Shown here: in pieces, positions 16,536 through 23,583 of the stretch | Position numbering within the stretch: the first letter of the stretch is position 1 | Layout: each line of letters begins with the position of its first letter | Source: PGYR01 sp041595255 | GTDB lineage: Bacteria; Bacteroidota; Ignavibacteria; Kapaibacteriales; UBA2268 | Reading direction: 5' to 3' | NCBI GenBank assembly: GCA_041595255.1 | Contig: JBFHKR010000028.1 | Coordinates: forward strand, 1 to 24,451 | Length of the DNA: 24,451 bases | The notes under the pieces: model-generated | Seen by the model: only the letters and a program-made list of their open reading frames with translations | Told to the model about the DNA's origin: nothing | Databases searched by the model: none | Translations under genes and position numbers: made by a program

Positions 16536-17417
16536 ATGAAAAAAATAATTATTATTATATTAACAATATTTTTACTTAGTAGTTGCGAAGACCCTGTTCC
16601 TACCGACTATATCCCAGAGAATTATCTAGAAGCCGCTCTAATAGTTGGGCAACCTATAGATAATATTATTCTGATGAGATCTCAACCAATAAATGAGACT
16701 TTCAATTATGAAAAATCTCTTATCAGAGATGCTGAAGTTATTATAAGTGGTGATGGGAAAGAATTCAAATTAAGAATTGATCCTAATGGGACAAGAGGTT
16801 ATTACAGTAACGAAGTATATGTGGTCAAAGGAAATACAACATATAATATCCTAGTTAGATTAAGCGATGGAAGTACTATCACTGGTACTACTGAAACCCC
16901 TGATACACTCGTATGGGTCAGAGATTTACCAAATAATATCCAATATCCTGTAGATACACTTAATAAGCCCTCTAAAGATACAATAATCTGGGAAGGAAAT
17001 CCAACTCCTATAAAAGAAGGAAATATTAGTAGTGGATTTTGGGGGATTTCAGTAAAGGCTCTAGATACCCTTGAATATGGGATTTATCTGGATTCAGTAC
17101 CAAATAGTGAAAAGAACAGAAGACTATACAGGGCAAATGCTAATCCTGACAGCGATTGGCGATATAGAGAATTAGCTCTATGGACGATAATACCAAGTAA
17201 AAAATCACCCGTTGTTTGGAACTATTTCAAATGGTATGGTTTGCATGAAGTATCTATATATAATTTAGATTTTAATTACTTGAAGTGGGTACTACAACGT
17301 ATTTCTCAAAGTGAATATGACGAAAGATTAAGTTCAGTAAAAGGTAACGGAATTGGAGTTTTTGGCTCTATGAATGTAATAAGAGACACAACATTTTTAA
17401 TAAAAAATCAACCTTAA
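16536..17417 (+). CDS. DUF4249-type lipoprotein, receptor partner (293 aa)
   Basis: The N-terminus is a lipoprotein signal with the lipobox LLSSC (C17), so the mature protein is lipid-anchored, probably at the outer membrane. The segments YLEAALIVGQPIDNIILMRS, SLIRDAEVIISGDG and ITGTTETPDTL fit the DUF4249 family, which in Bacteroidota is typically encoded directly after a TonB-dependent receptor carrying an N-terminal CarboxypepD_reg-like domain. The 7-bp spacing to the receptor gene supports an operon. A role as a surface lid or binding subunit of the receptor is inference; no enzymatic motif is seen. The family call is from recognition, not a search. Confidence 0.78.
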   Translation: MKKIIIIILTIFLLSSCEDPVPTDYIPENYLEAALIVGQPIDNIILMRSQPINETFNYEKSLIRDAEVIISGDGKEFKLRIDPNGTRGYYSNEVYVVKGNTTYNILVRLSDGSTITGTTETPDTLVWVRDLPNNIQYPVDTLNKPSKDTIIWEGNPTPIKEGNISSGFWGISVKALDTLEYGIYLDSVPNSEKNRRLYRANANPDSDWRYRELALWTIIPSKKSPVVWNYFKWYGLHEVSIYNLDFNYLKWVLQRISQSEYDERLSSVKGNGIGVFGSMNVIRDTTFLIKNQP

Positions 17418-17427
17418 GATAATTGAT

Positions 17428-17459
17428 TTTGATTATTTGAGAAAAAATGTATATTTTTG
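17428..17459 (+). promoter_or_regulatory. Bacteroidota-type promoter (TTTG-N20-TATTTTTG)
   Basis: TTTG (17428-17431) is followed after exactly 20 bases by TATTTTTG (17452-17459), a full match to TTTG-N19-21-TAnnTTTG. The start of transcription would fall near 17465, about 25 bases before ATG 17490. It drives the basic Tudor-like gene and rpsU. Confidence 0.75.
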
Positions 17460-17489
17460 TAATCCCTATAAAACATAGATGTGATATAA

Positions 17490-17903
17490 ATGGCTAAAAA
17501 AGTTGCAAAAAGAAGAACAAGAAGAGCAAAGTACTTAACACTTTACTCTCCCTTCTTGATGAAAGAAACTAAGCATGAGCTGATAGGCGAGCCTATCGAA
17601 ACGGAAAATGGCAGACACCAATGGGCTAGATGTACTCGTAGTAGACACTCTCAGCTTGTTAACTTAGACACTATCGAAGCAGAAAGAGATAAGTCAAAGG
17701 CAGTTATCCATATTTCTAAAGATGATGCTCGTAAATATTCTCCTAGAGAAGCTTATGACATCGGAGAAATACTTTACCATAAGATATTTGATGATGTAGG
17801 AATCGTTCGTGCTAAAGAGGTAACATCTACTGGCGGTCACGCTATAGTTGTTCAGTTCGAAAAATCAGAAGAAAAAAGACTAATAGAAAATTATTCAAAC
17901 TAA
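17490..17903 (+). CDS. Small basic protein with Tudor/SH3-like C-terminal domain (137 aa)
   Basis: The N-terminus is strongly basic (MAKKVAKRRTRRAKY), as in nucleic-acid or ribosome-binding proteins. A middle segment, HQWARCTRSRHSQ, has a lone cysteine (C48) in a context that looks like half of a CxxC zinc ribbon. Residues about 87-132 (AYDIGEILYHKIFDDVGIVR ... VVQFEKSEEKRLIE) match a widespread small barrel pattern (GDxIxHxxFxxGxV ... VxFxxGxxxL) seen, for example, as the Tudor-like C-terminal domain of UvrD/PcrA helicases. I do not know a gene name. It shares a promoter with rpsU 25 bases downstream, suggesting a link to translation or RNA, but this is inference. The start is the only ATG after the promoter. 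Confidence 0.75.
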   Translation: MAKKVAKRRTRRAKYLTLYSPFLMKETKHELIGEPIETENGRHQWARCTRSRHSQLVNLDTIEAERDKSKAVIHISKDDARKYSPREAYDIGEILYHKIFDDVGIVRAKEVTSTGGHAIVVQFEKSEEKRLIENYSN

Positions 17904-17915
17904 ATACCATAAAGA

Positions 17916-17931
17916 GAGGTGATATCAAGTG
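17916..17931 (+). promoter_or_regulatory. Extended Shine-Dalgarno and GTG start of rpsU
   Basis: GAGGTGAT gives eight contiguous matches to the complement of the standard 16S 3' end (AAGGAGGTGATC). It is followed by ATCAA and GTG. It is among the strongest ribosome binding sites in the window; many neighbouring genes (for example those starting at 14270, 16536, 18681 and 21266) have none. Confidence 0.8.
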
Positions 17932-18126
17932 GTAGGTATAAATGTCCAAAATAATGAATCAATAGACAGAGCTCTAAGAAGATTCAAGAAGAAATACGAG
18001 AGAAGCGGTGTACTAAGAGAGTACAAGAAAAGAACGCAATTCATCAAACCTTCGGTAGAGAAGAGAATGGCTCGTATAAAAGCAGAAAGAAGACAAAGAA
18101 AGATCTCAAAAGATATGCAAAACTAG
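17929..18126 (+). CDS. rpsU: 30S ribosomal protein bS21 (65 aa)
   Basis: The protein is a typical bS21: short, very basic, with ESIDRALRRFKKKYERSGVL and a C-terminal Arg/Lys-rich helix (SVEKRMARIKAERRQRKISK). bS21 binds the small subunit near the 3' end of 16S rRNA, next to the anti-Shine-Dalgarno. Length is normal. The start is GTG 17929, preceded by an extended Shine-Dalgarno, GAGGTGAT (17916-17923), with 5 bases of spacing; no ATG is available in frame at the expected position. It is the second gene of a two-gene unit and is followed by a strong bidirectional terminator. In Flavobacterium ribosomes bS21 is reported to help hide the anti-Shine-Dalgarno, which would make this strong site a candidate for autoregulation. 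Confidence 0.93.
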   Translation: MVGINVQNNESIDRALRRFKKKYERSGVLREYKKRTQFIKPSVEKRMARIKAERRQRKISKDMQN

Positions 18127-18161
18127 AGATCACACAATTTCTTTGTTATACCACTTTTTAT

Positions 18162-18188
18162 AAAAATCCCGCTCAAGGCGGGATTTTT
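18162..18188. terminator. Bidirectional terminator between rpsU and DUF6157 gene
   Basis: Arms 18162-18172 (AAAAATCCCGC) and 18178-18188 (GCGGGATTTTT) are perfectly complementary over 11 bp around a TCAAG loop. A-run and T-run flanks make it usable from both strands. The right arm reaches the stop codon of the convergent gene. Confidence 0.92.
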
Positions 18189-18601
18189 TATTTTCTACTA
18201 CTTCGCATAGCTTTTAGTACAGCTAATTCGGGACTATTAGATAAGATTTCATATTTCTCATCGTTCATAGCTACTAGTGCAACTCTCGATTGCTCATCAT
18301 AGTGGAATCCCCATCCATAAGTTTTCGCTAGGGGAGATGACCTAAAGCAGGGTTGCCCTTTGGAAAAGAATGATTTTCTTTCTTCGTCAGTTTGTGATAT
18401 GCCTTTTCGTTCACAATGAATTTGGAATATAATATCATCTGAAGTGAACTGGAATGGGTTTTCTGTTATCATCTCAAATTGCATTCTAGCAATGGATTTC
18501 GGCTTATCCAATTTCAAAGGTGGTACCTCAGATTCCATTTTTTTGCAATCTTCAGCTACACATATAAAAGTATTTGTATAATTTGTGGTATGTATTTTCA
18601 T
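18188..18601 (-). CDS. DUF6157-type protein (137 aa)
   Basis: I start at ATG 18601, giving MKIHTTNYTNTFICVAEDC; an in-frame upstream ATG would add 22 residues and run through the likely promoter. The segments ARMQFEMITENPFQFTSDDI and FFSKGQPCFRSSPLAKTYGW are those of the DUF6157 family, small soluble proteins of unknown function. There is no signal peptide or membrane segment. Four cysteines are present in the chosen frame (CVAEDC, IHCER, QPCFR). The gene stands alone, convergent with rpsU and divergent from the DUF3108 gene. The family call is from recognition of these motifs. Confidence 0.8.
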   Translation of the reverse strand: MKIHTTNYTNTFICVAEDCKKMESEVPPLKLDKPKSIARMQFEMITENPFQFTSDDIIFQIHCERKGISQTDEERKSFFSKGQPCFRSSPLAKTYGWGFHYDEQSRVALVAMNDEKYEILSNSPELAVLKAMRSSRK

Positions 18602-18631
18602 ATTTGTTAGAGTTTGTGTTTTACATTTGAA

Positions 18632-18664
18632 CAAAAATACTCTATATTTCGTATTGATAAGAAA
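18632..18664 (-). promoter_or_regulatory. Probable promoter of DUF6157 gene (TTTC-N21-TATTTTTG)
   Basis: On the - strand, TATTTTTG (18639-18632) matches the -7 element fully. TTTC (18664-18661) lies 21 bases upstream, one mismatch from the -33 TTTG. The predicted start of transcription near 18626 leaves a leader of about 25 bases. A weaker, overlapping + strand candidate (TATATTTC) for the divergent gene lies in the same 79-bp gap. Confidence 0.55.
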
Positions 18665-18680
18665 CAACTGAGAAAAACTA

Positions 18681-19478
18681 ATGAATAAGTTTGTAATATT
18701 TTTATCTTCTATCCTATTATTCTCTTTTACAATGGCTAGCTCCCAAGATTATAGTAATGAGAATTTTCGTTATGTCGAAAATGAAGCATTTGGTTTTGGT
18801 GAAAAACTAGACTACAAAGTAGGATATAAGTTTATTACTGCGGGTACAGGGTCTTTCTATATCAAGAAAGAACCACTTATGATAAATGGTAGAAAAACTT
18901 ATGATGTTAACTTCTATGTAAAGTCTTTAGAAAGTTTAGCTTGGATATATGAAGTAAAAGATTGGTATAAGACAGCTCTAGATGTAGGAGGGATATTCCC
19001 ATGGAGATTCGAACAACATATACGAGAAGGCAAGTATAAGCGTGATTTTAGTGCTGATTTTGACCAAAAAAAAAATATAGCTAAAACATCTGAAGGACAG
19101 TTTAAAATTCCTGATTATGTTCATGATATTGTTTCAGCTCTTTATTATGTAAGAACTTGGGATTTAAAAAATATGAAAAAAGACTCTATAGCTTATCTCA
19201 AGAATTTTTACAAAGATTCTACTTTTACTTTAGGTATAAAAATGCTTGGTACTCAAACTATCGAAGTAGAAGCTGGAAAATTTAAGTGTCACGTAGTAGA
19301 GCCTCTAGTACAAGAGGGAGGGCTATTTAAAAGCGAAGGAAATATAGTTGTATGGATGACTGCAGACGATAGAAAAATACCTGTCAAAGTCGCAACTAAG
19401 ATACTTATAGGGTACGTTGGTGCCGAATTAACAAAATATAGTGGTGTAAGAGGTAAAGTCGATGCTAAAATTGAATAA
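18681..19478 (+). CDS. DUF3108 family envelope protein (265 aa)
   Basis: A signal peptide of about 22 residues (ends MASSQ) is followed by a DUF3108-type beta-rich domain: AFGFGEKLDYKVGYKFITAG near the start, DVNFYVKSLESLAWIYEVKD, DIVSALYYVRTWDLKNM and GNIVVWMTADDRKIPVKV. DUF3108 proteins are periplasmic or outer-membrane-associated and poorly characterised. It overlaps the following LolA-like gene by 17 bases, so the two are expected to act in the same envelope process. Only one cysteine is present in the mature part (FKCHV). Start choice is straightforward, since an in-frame ATG opens the signal peptide. No Shine-Dalgarno is visible. Confidence 0.85.
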   Translation: MNKFVIFLSSILLFSFTMASSQDYSNENFRYVENEAFGFGEKLDYKVGYKFITAGTGSFYIKKEPLMINGRKTYDVNFYVKSLESLAWIYEVKDWYKTALDVGGIFPWRFEQHIREGKYKRDFSADFDQKKNIAKTSEGQFKIPDYVHDIVSALYYVRTWDLKNMKKDSIAYLKNFYKDSTFTLGIKMLGTQTIEVEAGKFKCHVVEPLVQEGGLFKSEGNIVVWMTADDRKIPVKVATKILIGYVGAELTKYSGVRGKVDAKIE

Positions 19479-20079
19479 AATAGTTCTAATTATATTCTTA
19501 TTGTCCGCTACTTTGTCCTTTGCTCAGAATGACAAGGAGAGTGTTTACAAAACTTTAAAATCTGAATACAGTGGATTAAATACTGTTCATATCATATTTG
19601 GTATGTCTGAAATGAACGAAAAATCTGCAGAGCTATATGCTATGAAAGGTGGTAAAATGCATCTATCGCTTAAAAATAATGTGATTATCTCAGATGGAAA
19701 ATCAATATGGAACATTAGCCCTGGTGTATCAGCAACAGTAAGTGATTACGAAGACTCTAAAGAAATGACTTTAGAAAGTATATTTTTCGGATTGATGGAC
19801 GAGCTAGTTCCTATCACTTACTCATCTTTGAAAAATACTAGTAATAAAGAAAAATATAGTTTGAAATTAAAGCCCAAAGAACGCTCCGAATATGCTGAAC
19901 AGCTTAGATACATTACATTGTATTTTGGTAATAATCAAGAGTTAGTAAGAGTTACAGTTGATACTCCGAGTGGAGTTATGAATTATACAATCAAATTACT
20001 AGAAAAAAATCCCAAAATAGATCCAAGTAAATTCAATTTTACTCCAACGAAAGATATAGAAGTAATAGATTTTAGATAA
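19462..20079 (+). CDS. LolA-like outer-membrane lipoprotein carrier protein (205 aa)
   Basis: The signal peptide (MLKLNKIVLIIFLLSATLSF then AQ) is followed by a LolA-like half-barrel: YKTLKSEYSGLNTVHIIFGM, GGKMHLSLKNNVIISDGKSIW, YSLKLKPKER and a late strand pair LRYITLYFGNNQELVRVTVD. LolA-type proteins carry lipoproteins, or in some paralogues other lipids, across the periplasm. The motif IISDGKSIWNISP fits the family's DGKxxWxYxP signature, with N in place of the usual Tyr. An AGAGG site lies 8 bases before the ATG, inside the end of the DUF3108 gene, indicating translational coupling. It ends 3 bases from the convergent dus gene without an evident terminator. True LolA or a paralogue cannot be settled here. 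Confidence 0.8.
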   Translation: MLKLNKIVLIIFLLSATLSFAQNDKESVYKTLKSEYSGLNTVHIIFGMSEMNEKSAELYAMKGGKMHLSLKNNVIISDGKSIWNISPGVSATVSDYEDSKEMTLESIFFGLMDELVPITYSSLKNTSNKEKYSLKLKPKERSEYAEQLRYITLYFGNNQELVRVTVDTPSGVMNYTIKLLEKNPKIDPSKFNFTPTKDIEVIDFR

Positions 20080-20082
20080 ATA

Positions 20083-21141
20083 TTAAGTTCCAGCTGTCTG
20101 TTGTTTTACATAAGAACTACTCTCACAGCTAAGTTTCTGTACTGTTCTTACCTTGCTTATAGGTTCTAGTTTATCTGATTTTTCTAACTCTTCGTAATAA
20201 TTCTCTAATACTGATCTAACGGCATCAAAAGTAGTTAGTTCCATCAACTCTCTTCTAATCGAAGAGGCGTTATAGTACCCTTTCAAATAGCCCGAATAAT
20301 GTTTTCTAAATACTAATAAACCGTGGTCACCTCGGTGATCTACTGTTAATCGTAAATGCTCTAAGCAAGTATCTATTTTCAATCGTAAATCTGGTTCGCC
20401 TGGATCAAAGCCTTGTTCCATCATTACTTTAGCTCTATGGAATATAAATGGGTAGCCAATACAAGCTCTACCAATCATCAATGCGTCTGCATTGTATTCT
20501 TCGAATGCTATTCTACAATCCTCTGCACTTCGTACATCGCCGTTAAGTATAACTGGTATAGAAACGTTTTCCTTTATTTTAGGTACCCAACTCCAATCGG
20601 CATTGCCCGTCATTCCCATGCTTCTTGTTCTGCAATGAATAGCAAAAGCCTTAGCTCCGGCTTGCTCCATCATCTGAGCTACGTCTACGGCTATTATTCT
20701 ATCGTGGTCCCAACCTAATCTAGTTTTGACTGTTACTGGAATATTAACTGATTCTACCACAGCTTGAGTTAGTTCTGCCATTCTCTCAGGTTGCTTCAAA
20801 AATGCAGCTCCTGCTTCGCGCTGAACTACTTTTTTGACCCAACAACCATAATTAATATCTAGTATATCAGCACCAGAATCTTCGACAATCTTGGCGCTTG
20901 TAACCATACTATCTATATCAGCTCCAAATATCTGTATAGCGGTTGGTCTTTCTTCTGGATCTATTATCATCTTTCTTTTTGATTGCCTAGAGTGTCTAAT
21001 AATTCCCTCAGAAGCTATGAACTCCGAATATACAATATCAGCACCTAATTTCTTACAGATTACTCTAAATGGAAGATCTGATACATCTTCCATCGGTGCT
21101 AAGAATATTCCGTTTCCTATTTCTACATTGCCTATCTTCAT
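20083..21141 (-). CDS. dusB: tRNA-dihydrouridine synthase (DusB-like, 352 aa)
   Basis: Dus enzymes reduce uridines in the tRNA D-loop with FMN and NADPH. The TIM barrel is complete: FLAPMEDVSDLPFRVICKKL at the start, IQIFGAD, DILDINYGC with catalytic C100, VKTRLGW with K139, IHCRTR with H169 and RTRSMGMTGNADW, then ILNGDVRSAEDC and DALMIGRACIGYPFIF. The helical C-terminal domain follows. The residue after the catalytic cysteine, normally Pro, is W101 (GCWVKKV). The start MKIGNVEIGN fits the family. On the - strand, TAGTTTTG at 21154-21147 resembles a -7 element so close to the ATG that the leader would be almost absent; this is weak. The DusB label within the family is tentative. Confidence 0.9.
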   Translation of the reverse strand: MKIGNVEIGNGIFLAPMEDVSDLPFRVICKKLGADIVYSEFIASEGIIRHSRQSKRKMIIDPEERPTAIQIFGADIDSMVTSAKIVEDSGADILDINYGCWVKKVVQREAGAAFLKQPERMAELTQAVVESVNIPVTVKTRLGWDHDRIIAVDVAQMMEQAGAKAFAIHCRTRSMGMTGNADWSWVPKIKENVSIPVILNGDVRSAEDCRIAFEEYNADALMIGRACIGYPFIFHRAKVMMEQGFDPGEPDLRLKIDTCLEHLRLTVDHRGDHGLLVFRKHYSGYLKGYYNASSIRRELMELTTFDAVRSVLENYYEELEKSDKLEPISKVRTVQKLSCESSSYVKQQTAGT

Positions 21142-21265
21142 AAGTGCAAAACTAATAAATTATTACCATAAATATTAAATATATAATAAGCTTCTAAAGA
21201 TTCTTCTTGACATTGATGCAAAAAGTCCATAATTTTTCGGCTATCTATTTGATATAATTGAGAAA

Positions 21266-22627
21266 ATGAATCGTAAATTTAAAAATATCTTGAAACACCT
21301 TAGTATTATTACTGGGTTGTTTTTCCTTGCAATAACAGGAATCCTTGTCTTCGTATTTAATATTTTCTCCGAATCTACAGAAGAATTTTCAAAGAAAAAC
21401 TCTACTGCTACTTTCTCGCCTTTTGTCAGGACAGGGGCTAATACTATAGTAAATAGGAAGCAACACGAGTTAGAAAAAGCTAAAAGAATGGCTGGTAATA
21501 AGGAATTTTCTGTTATTAGAACTAGTTTAGATTTTAATAAAGACATTCCATTTACTGTAGATAGAAAAGCTGGTGTTGTTTACAAAAAGCAGTACAATGG
21601 GCGACGTATTAATATTTGTATTACTGGCGTTGACTCAAGAATTGGTAGCAATTTCAAACATGCTGATGCCAATCATGTATTATCTATACTTATAGATAAA
21701 GGCGAAATAGAAATAACCTCAATTCCTCGTGATACTTATGCTGATGCTGGTATGCCCGACACTACTAATCAGAACATAATTGCTGTGCTAAGACCTGCAA
21801 AGGGTAGAAGAGCATACCTAAACCGTATTGCTCAGATTGCTGAGTTAGATACTATTCACTACTTTATGGAGTTTGGATTCTCTCAGGCTATGGGGATAAT
21901 AGAATGGTTGGGTTATGATAACTCCAAACAAACTTTACAAGTTCTACGTTCACGTAAAGTATTTGGTGGTGGTGATTGGCAGCGTACTTATAACCAAGGC
22001 AAATTCATGAAGCAAGCAATGCTGAAAAGCTTCAATAACTATGGTGGTATATTCGGCGATTTGGTTCTTATGGGTGGGCTTTCACTTACTGAAACTAATC
22101 TTACTTCGAGCACTCTCAATGCGATTCTTAAAAAGCTAAAAGAATCAGATTTTGGACAATCAGAAGACATAACTCTTCGTGTAAGACCAGAATTCCCTTA
22201 TGAATACAAGAATTTTGACTTTGATGACAAAGAAATAATTGCTCATATGAGTGCAAAAGTCGAGCAATACTCTAATTCAAAACCTGGGACTAACCAAATA
22301 TCAACGGACACTCTAGTAATTAATGAGTTGAGAAAGGCAATAGGTAAGGCAGTTAAGGCTGATAGTACAGGACAAGCTAACCTAACTATCAATACTTTGA
22401 AAACTTATTTCCAACAGAAAGCTTGGTTACAGATTACAGATAAAAATACTCGCCACCATTATAGAGAGACTATGAAAAATCTCTTGATGAGCGCATATAA
22501 CAAAAAGAACGACCCAGCTAACGCAGAAAAAGTTAAAAAACTTATAGAGCAAGAATCTAATCTTTTTCTGAATAGTAAAAATAAATCTAAGACCTCAAAC
22601 GAAACGGCTCAGGAGTTAATGCAATGA
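21266..22627 (+). CDS. LytR-CpsA-Psr (LCP) family protein (453 aa)
   Basis: A short cytoplasmic tail and one membrane helix (about 12-34) lead to an extracytoplasmic LCP domain (about 113-310). Landmarks are NICITGVDSRIG with D123 and R125, HADANHVLSILIDKGEIEIT, and SIPRDTYADAG with R155 and D156, the conserved catalytic and pyrophosphate-binding positions of the family. The usual RxDT motif is replaced by HADAN. A linker and a helical Lys-rich C-terminal region (about 340-453) follow; I do not recognise it. LCP enzymes transfer glycopolymers from a lipid carrier to peptidoglycan or another acceptor, mostly in Gram-positives; the acceptor in this diderm is unknown. The stop overlaps the next start (ATGA). 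Confidence 0.85.
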   Translation: MNRKFKNILKHLSIITGLFFLAITGILVFVFNIFSESTEEFSKKNSTATFSPFVRTGANTIVNRKQHELEKAKRMAGNKEFSVIRTSLDFNKDIPFTVDRKAGVVYKKQYNGRRINICITGVDSRIGSNFKHADANHVLSILIDKGEIEITSIPRDTYADAGMPDTTNQNIIAVLRPAKGRRAYLNRIAQIAELDTIHYFMEFGFSQAMGIIEWLGYDNSKQTLQVLRSRKVFGGGDWQRTYNQGKFMKQAMLKSFNNYGGIFGDLVLMGGLSLTETNLTSSTLNAILKKLKESDFGQSEDITLRVRPEFPYEYKNFDFDDKEIIAHMSAKVEQYSNSKPGTNQISTDTLVINELRKAIGKAVKADSTGQANLTINTLKTYFQQKAWLQITDKNTRHHYRETMKNLLMSAYNKKNDPANAEKVKKLIEQESNLFLNSKNKSKTSNETAQELMQ

Positions 22628-23115
22628 AGAAAATATTCATAGTAAGACATGCGAAATCGGATTGGGACAATAATCTAATTGATTTCGAGAGACCGCTAAA
22701 CGAGAGGGGACACCACGATGCTCCTATAATGGCTCAGAGAATAAAATCACTCGGTGAAAGACCTGATCTGATTATCTCTAGTCCAGCTATGAGAGCTAAA
22801 ACTACTGCCAAGTACTTTGCAGAAGTATTTGACTATGCAATAGAATGCATAGAATACCACCATGAAATATACGAAATTGGTCAAAAATTCACATTAGATC
22901 TACTTACTAAAATCCCATCTAAAATAAACTCTGTTATGGTGTTTGGTCATAACCCTGACCACAGCTATCTAGCTACCTATCTAAGTAATGAGAATATAGG
23001 TAATATGCCGACTTGTTCGGTAGTTGGTGTTGAAATGCAAACGGAATATTGGATTGATATAAAGAATGCCGAATCCAAACTCATTTGTTATGAGTACCCT
23101 AAAAAGGGTGAGTAG
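22624..23115 (+). CDS. sixA: SixA-like phosphohistidine phosphatase (163 aa)
   Basis: A compact histidine phosphatase of the SixA branch. The RHG-type motif is VRHAKSDW with R8 and catalytic H9; SSPAMRAKTTA holds R57; FGHNPDH supplies the second histidine, H109. SixA enzymes remove phosphate from phosphohistidine, for example on histidine phosphotransfer or PTS proteins. There is no signal peptide, so it is cytoplasmic. The ATG overlaps the LCP stop (ATGA), with GGAG 8 bases upstream, so it is co-translated with the LCP gene. Its substrate cannot be told from the sequence, and no histidine kinase lies nearby. Confidence 0.88.
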   Translation: MKKIFIVRHAKSDWDNNLIDFERPLNERGHHDAPIMAQRIKSLGERPDLIISSPAMRAKTTAKYFAEVFDYAIECIEYHHEIYEIGQKFTLDLLTKIPSKINSVMVFGHNPDHSYLATYLSNENIGNMPTCSVVGVEMQTEYWIDIKNAESKLICYEYPKKGE

Positions 23116-23144
23116 TCTTTACCCCCTTGTGTTTCCTTTCTAAA

Positions 23145-23184
23145 CTTATGCGAATCGTTATAATGATAACGCCGAAGGCATAAG
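23145..23184. repeat. Nested inverted repeat, possible structured RNA or REP-like element
   Basis: Outer arms CTTATGC (23145-23151) and GCATAAG (23178-23184) enclose inner arms CGTTAT (23156-23161) and ATAACG (23166-23171) with an AATG loop. Both stems are perfect and are separated by internal loops of 4 and 6 bases. No long T run follows, so it is not a typical terminator of the sixA-like gene. Confidence 0.6.
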
Positions 23185-23509
23185 TATTATCTCATTTTAT
23201 TATTTTGTACTTATTTCAAATGGTCTCTTCGCTTTTCTCAGAGTGACGGTGGCTTATTTGCGAGTAAAGTGATTGATATCAAAAAAACATATACGTTAAT
23301 TTTCAGCTTTTGTTTTGTTAATTTTTCTTCATTTTGTAATAATAATTTTCATTTAATTAATCTTCTAAAACGTACTAATAACAATGAAAGCAGCCCAAAT
23401 TCAGTACTAATACTTAAATAAATTTTGAAAAATAATTAATGTAGGGGTTTGTTTTTTCCGATAAAATCAATTATTCTTGAAAGTGAAAAAATATAAAAAC
23501 GATAAAAAG

Positions 23510-23527
23510 TGTGTATAAATATACACA
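23510..23527. promoter_or_regulatory. Perfect palindrome upstream of the secreted-protein gene
   Basis: TGTGTATA and TATACACA are perfect inverted arms of 8 bp separated by AA, 56 bases before ATG 23584. It could be an operator or a 5' leader hairpin; which is not decidable from sequence. Confidence 0.45.
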
Positions 23528-23583
23528 TAAGTCTATATAAATAATGAAAAATAATATTTACAAATTAATTAATAGGAGTGCTT

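Larger units (their letters stand above)
23116..23583. other. Intergenic region with structured elements before the last secreted-protein gene
   Basis: I see no gene in these 468 bases. From left to right they hold a possible weak hairpin (GGGT near 23106, ACCC near 23121), a nested hairpin (23145-23184), a stretch resembling dispersed intergenic repeats (23220-23250), a very AT-rich segment, a palindrome (23510-23527), and the GGAG site (23575-23578) of the gene at 23584. No promoter with both consensus boxes at proper spacing was found. Confidence 0.5.

Noticed and set aside
14270..17417. SusCD-type polysaccharide utilisation locus
   Set aside because: The receptor is followed by a DUF4249-type lipoprotein, not a SusD protein, and no glycoside hydrolase genes are nearby.
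20413..21178. Two + strand open frames opposite the dus gene
   Set aside because: The - strand frame has a complete, motif-rich Dus enzyme; the opposite frames have no supporting features.
21241..21546. - strand open frame of 101 codons over the start of the LCP gene
   Set aside because: It is a reverse-strand image of the membrane segment of the LCP gene; no independent evidence.
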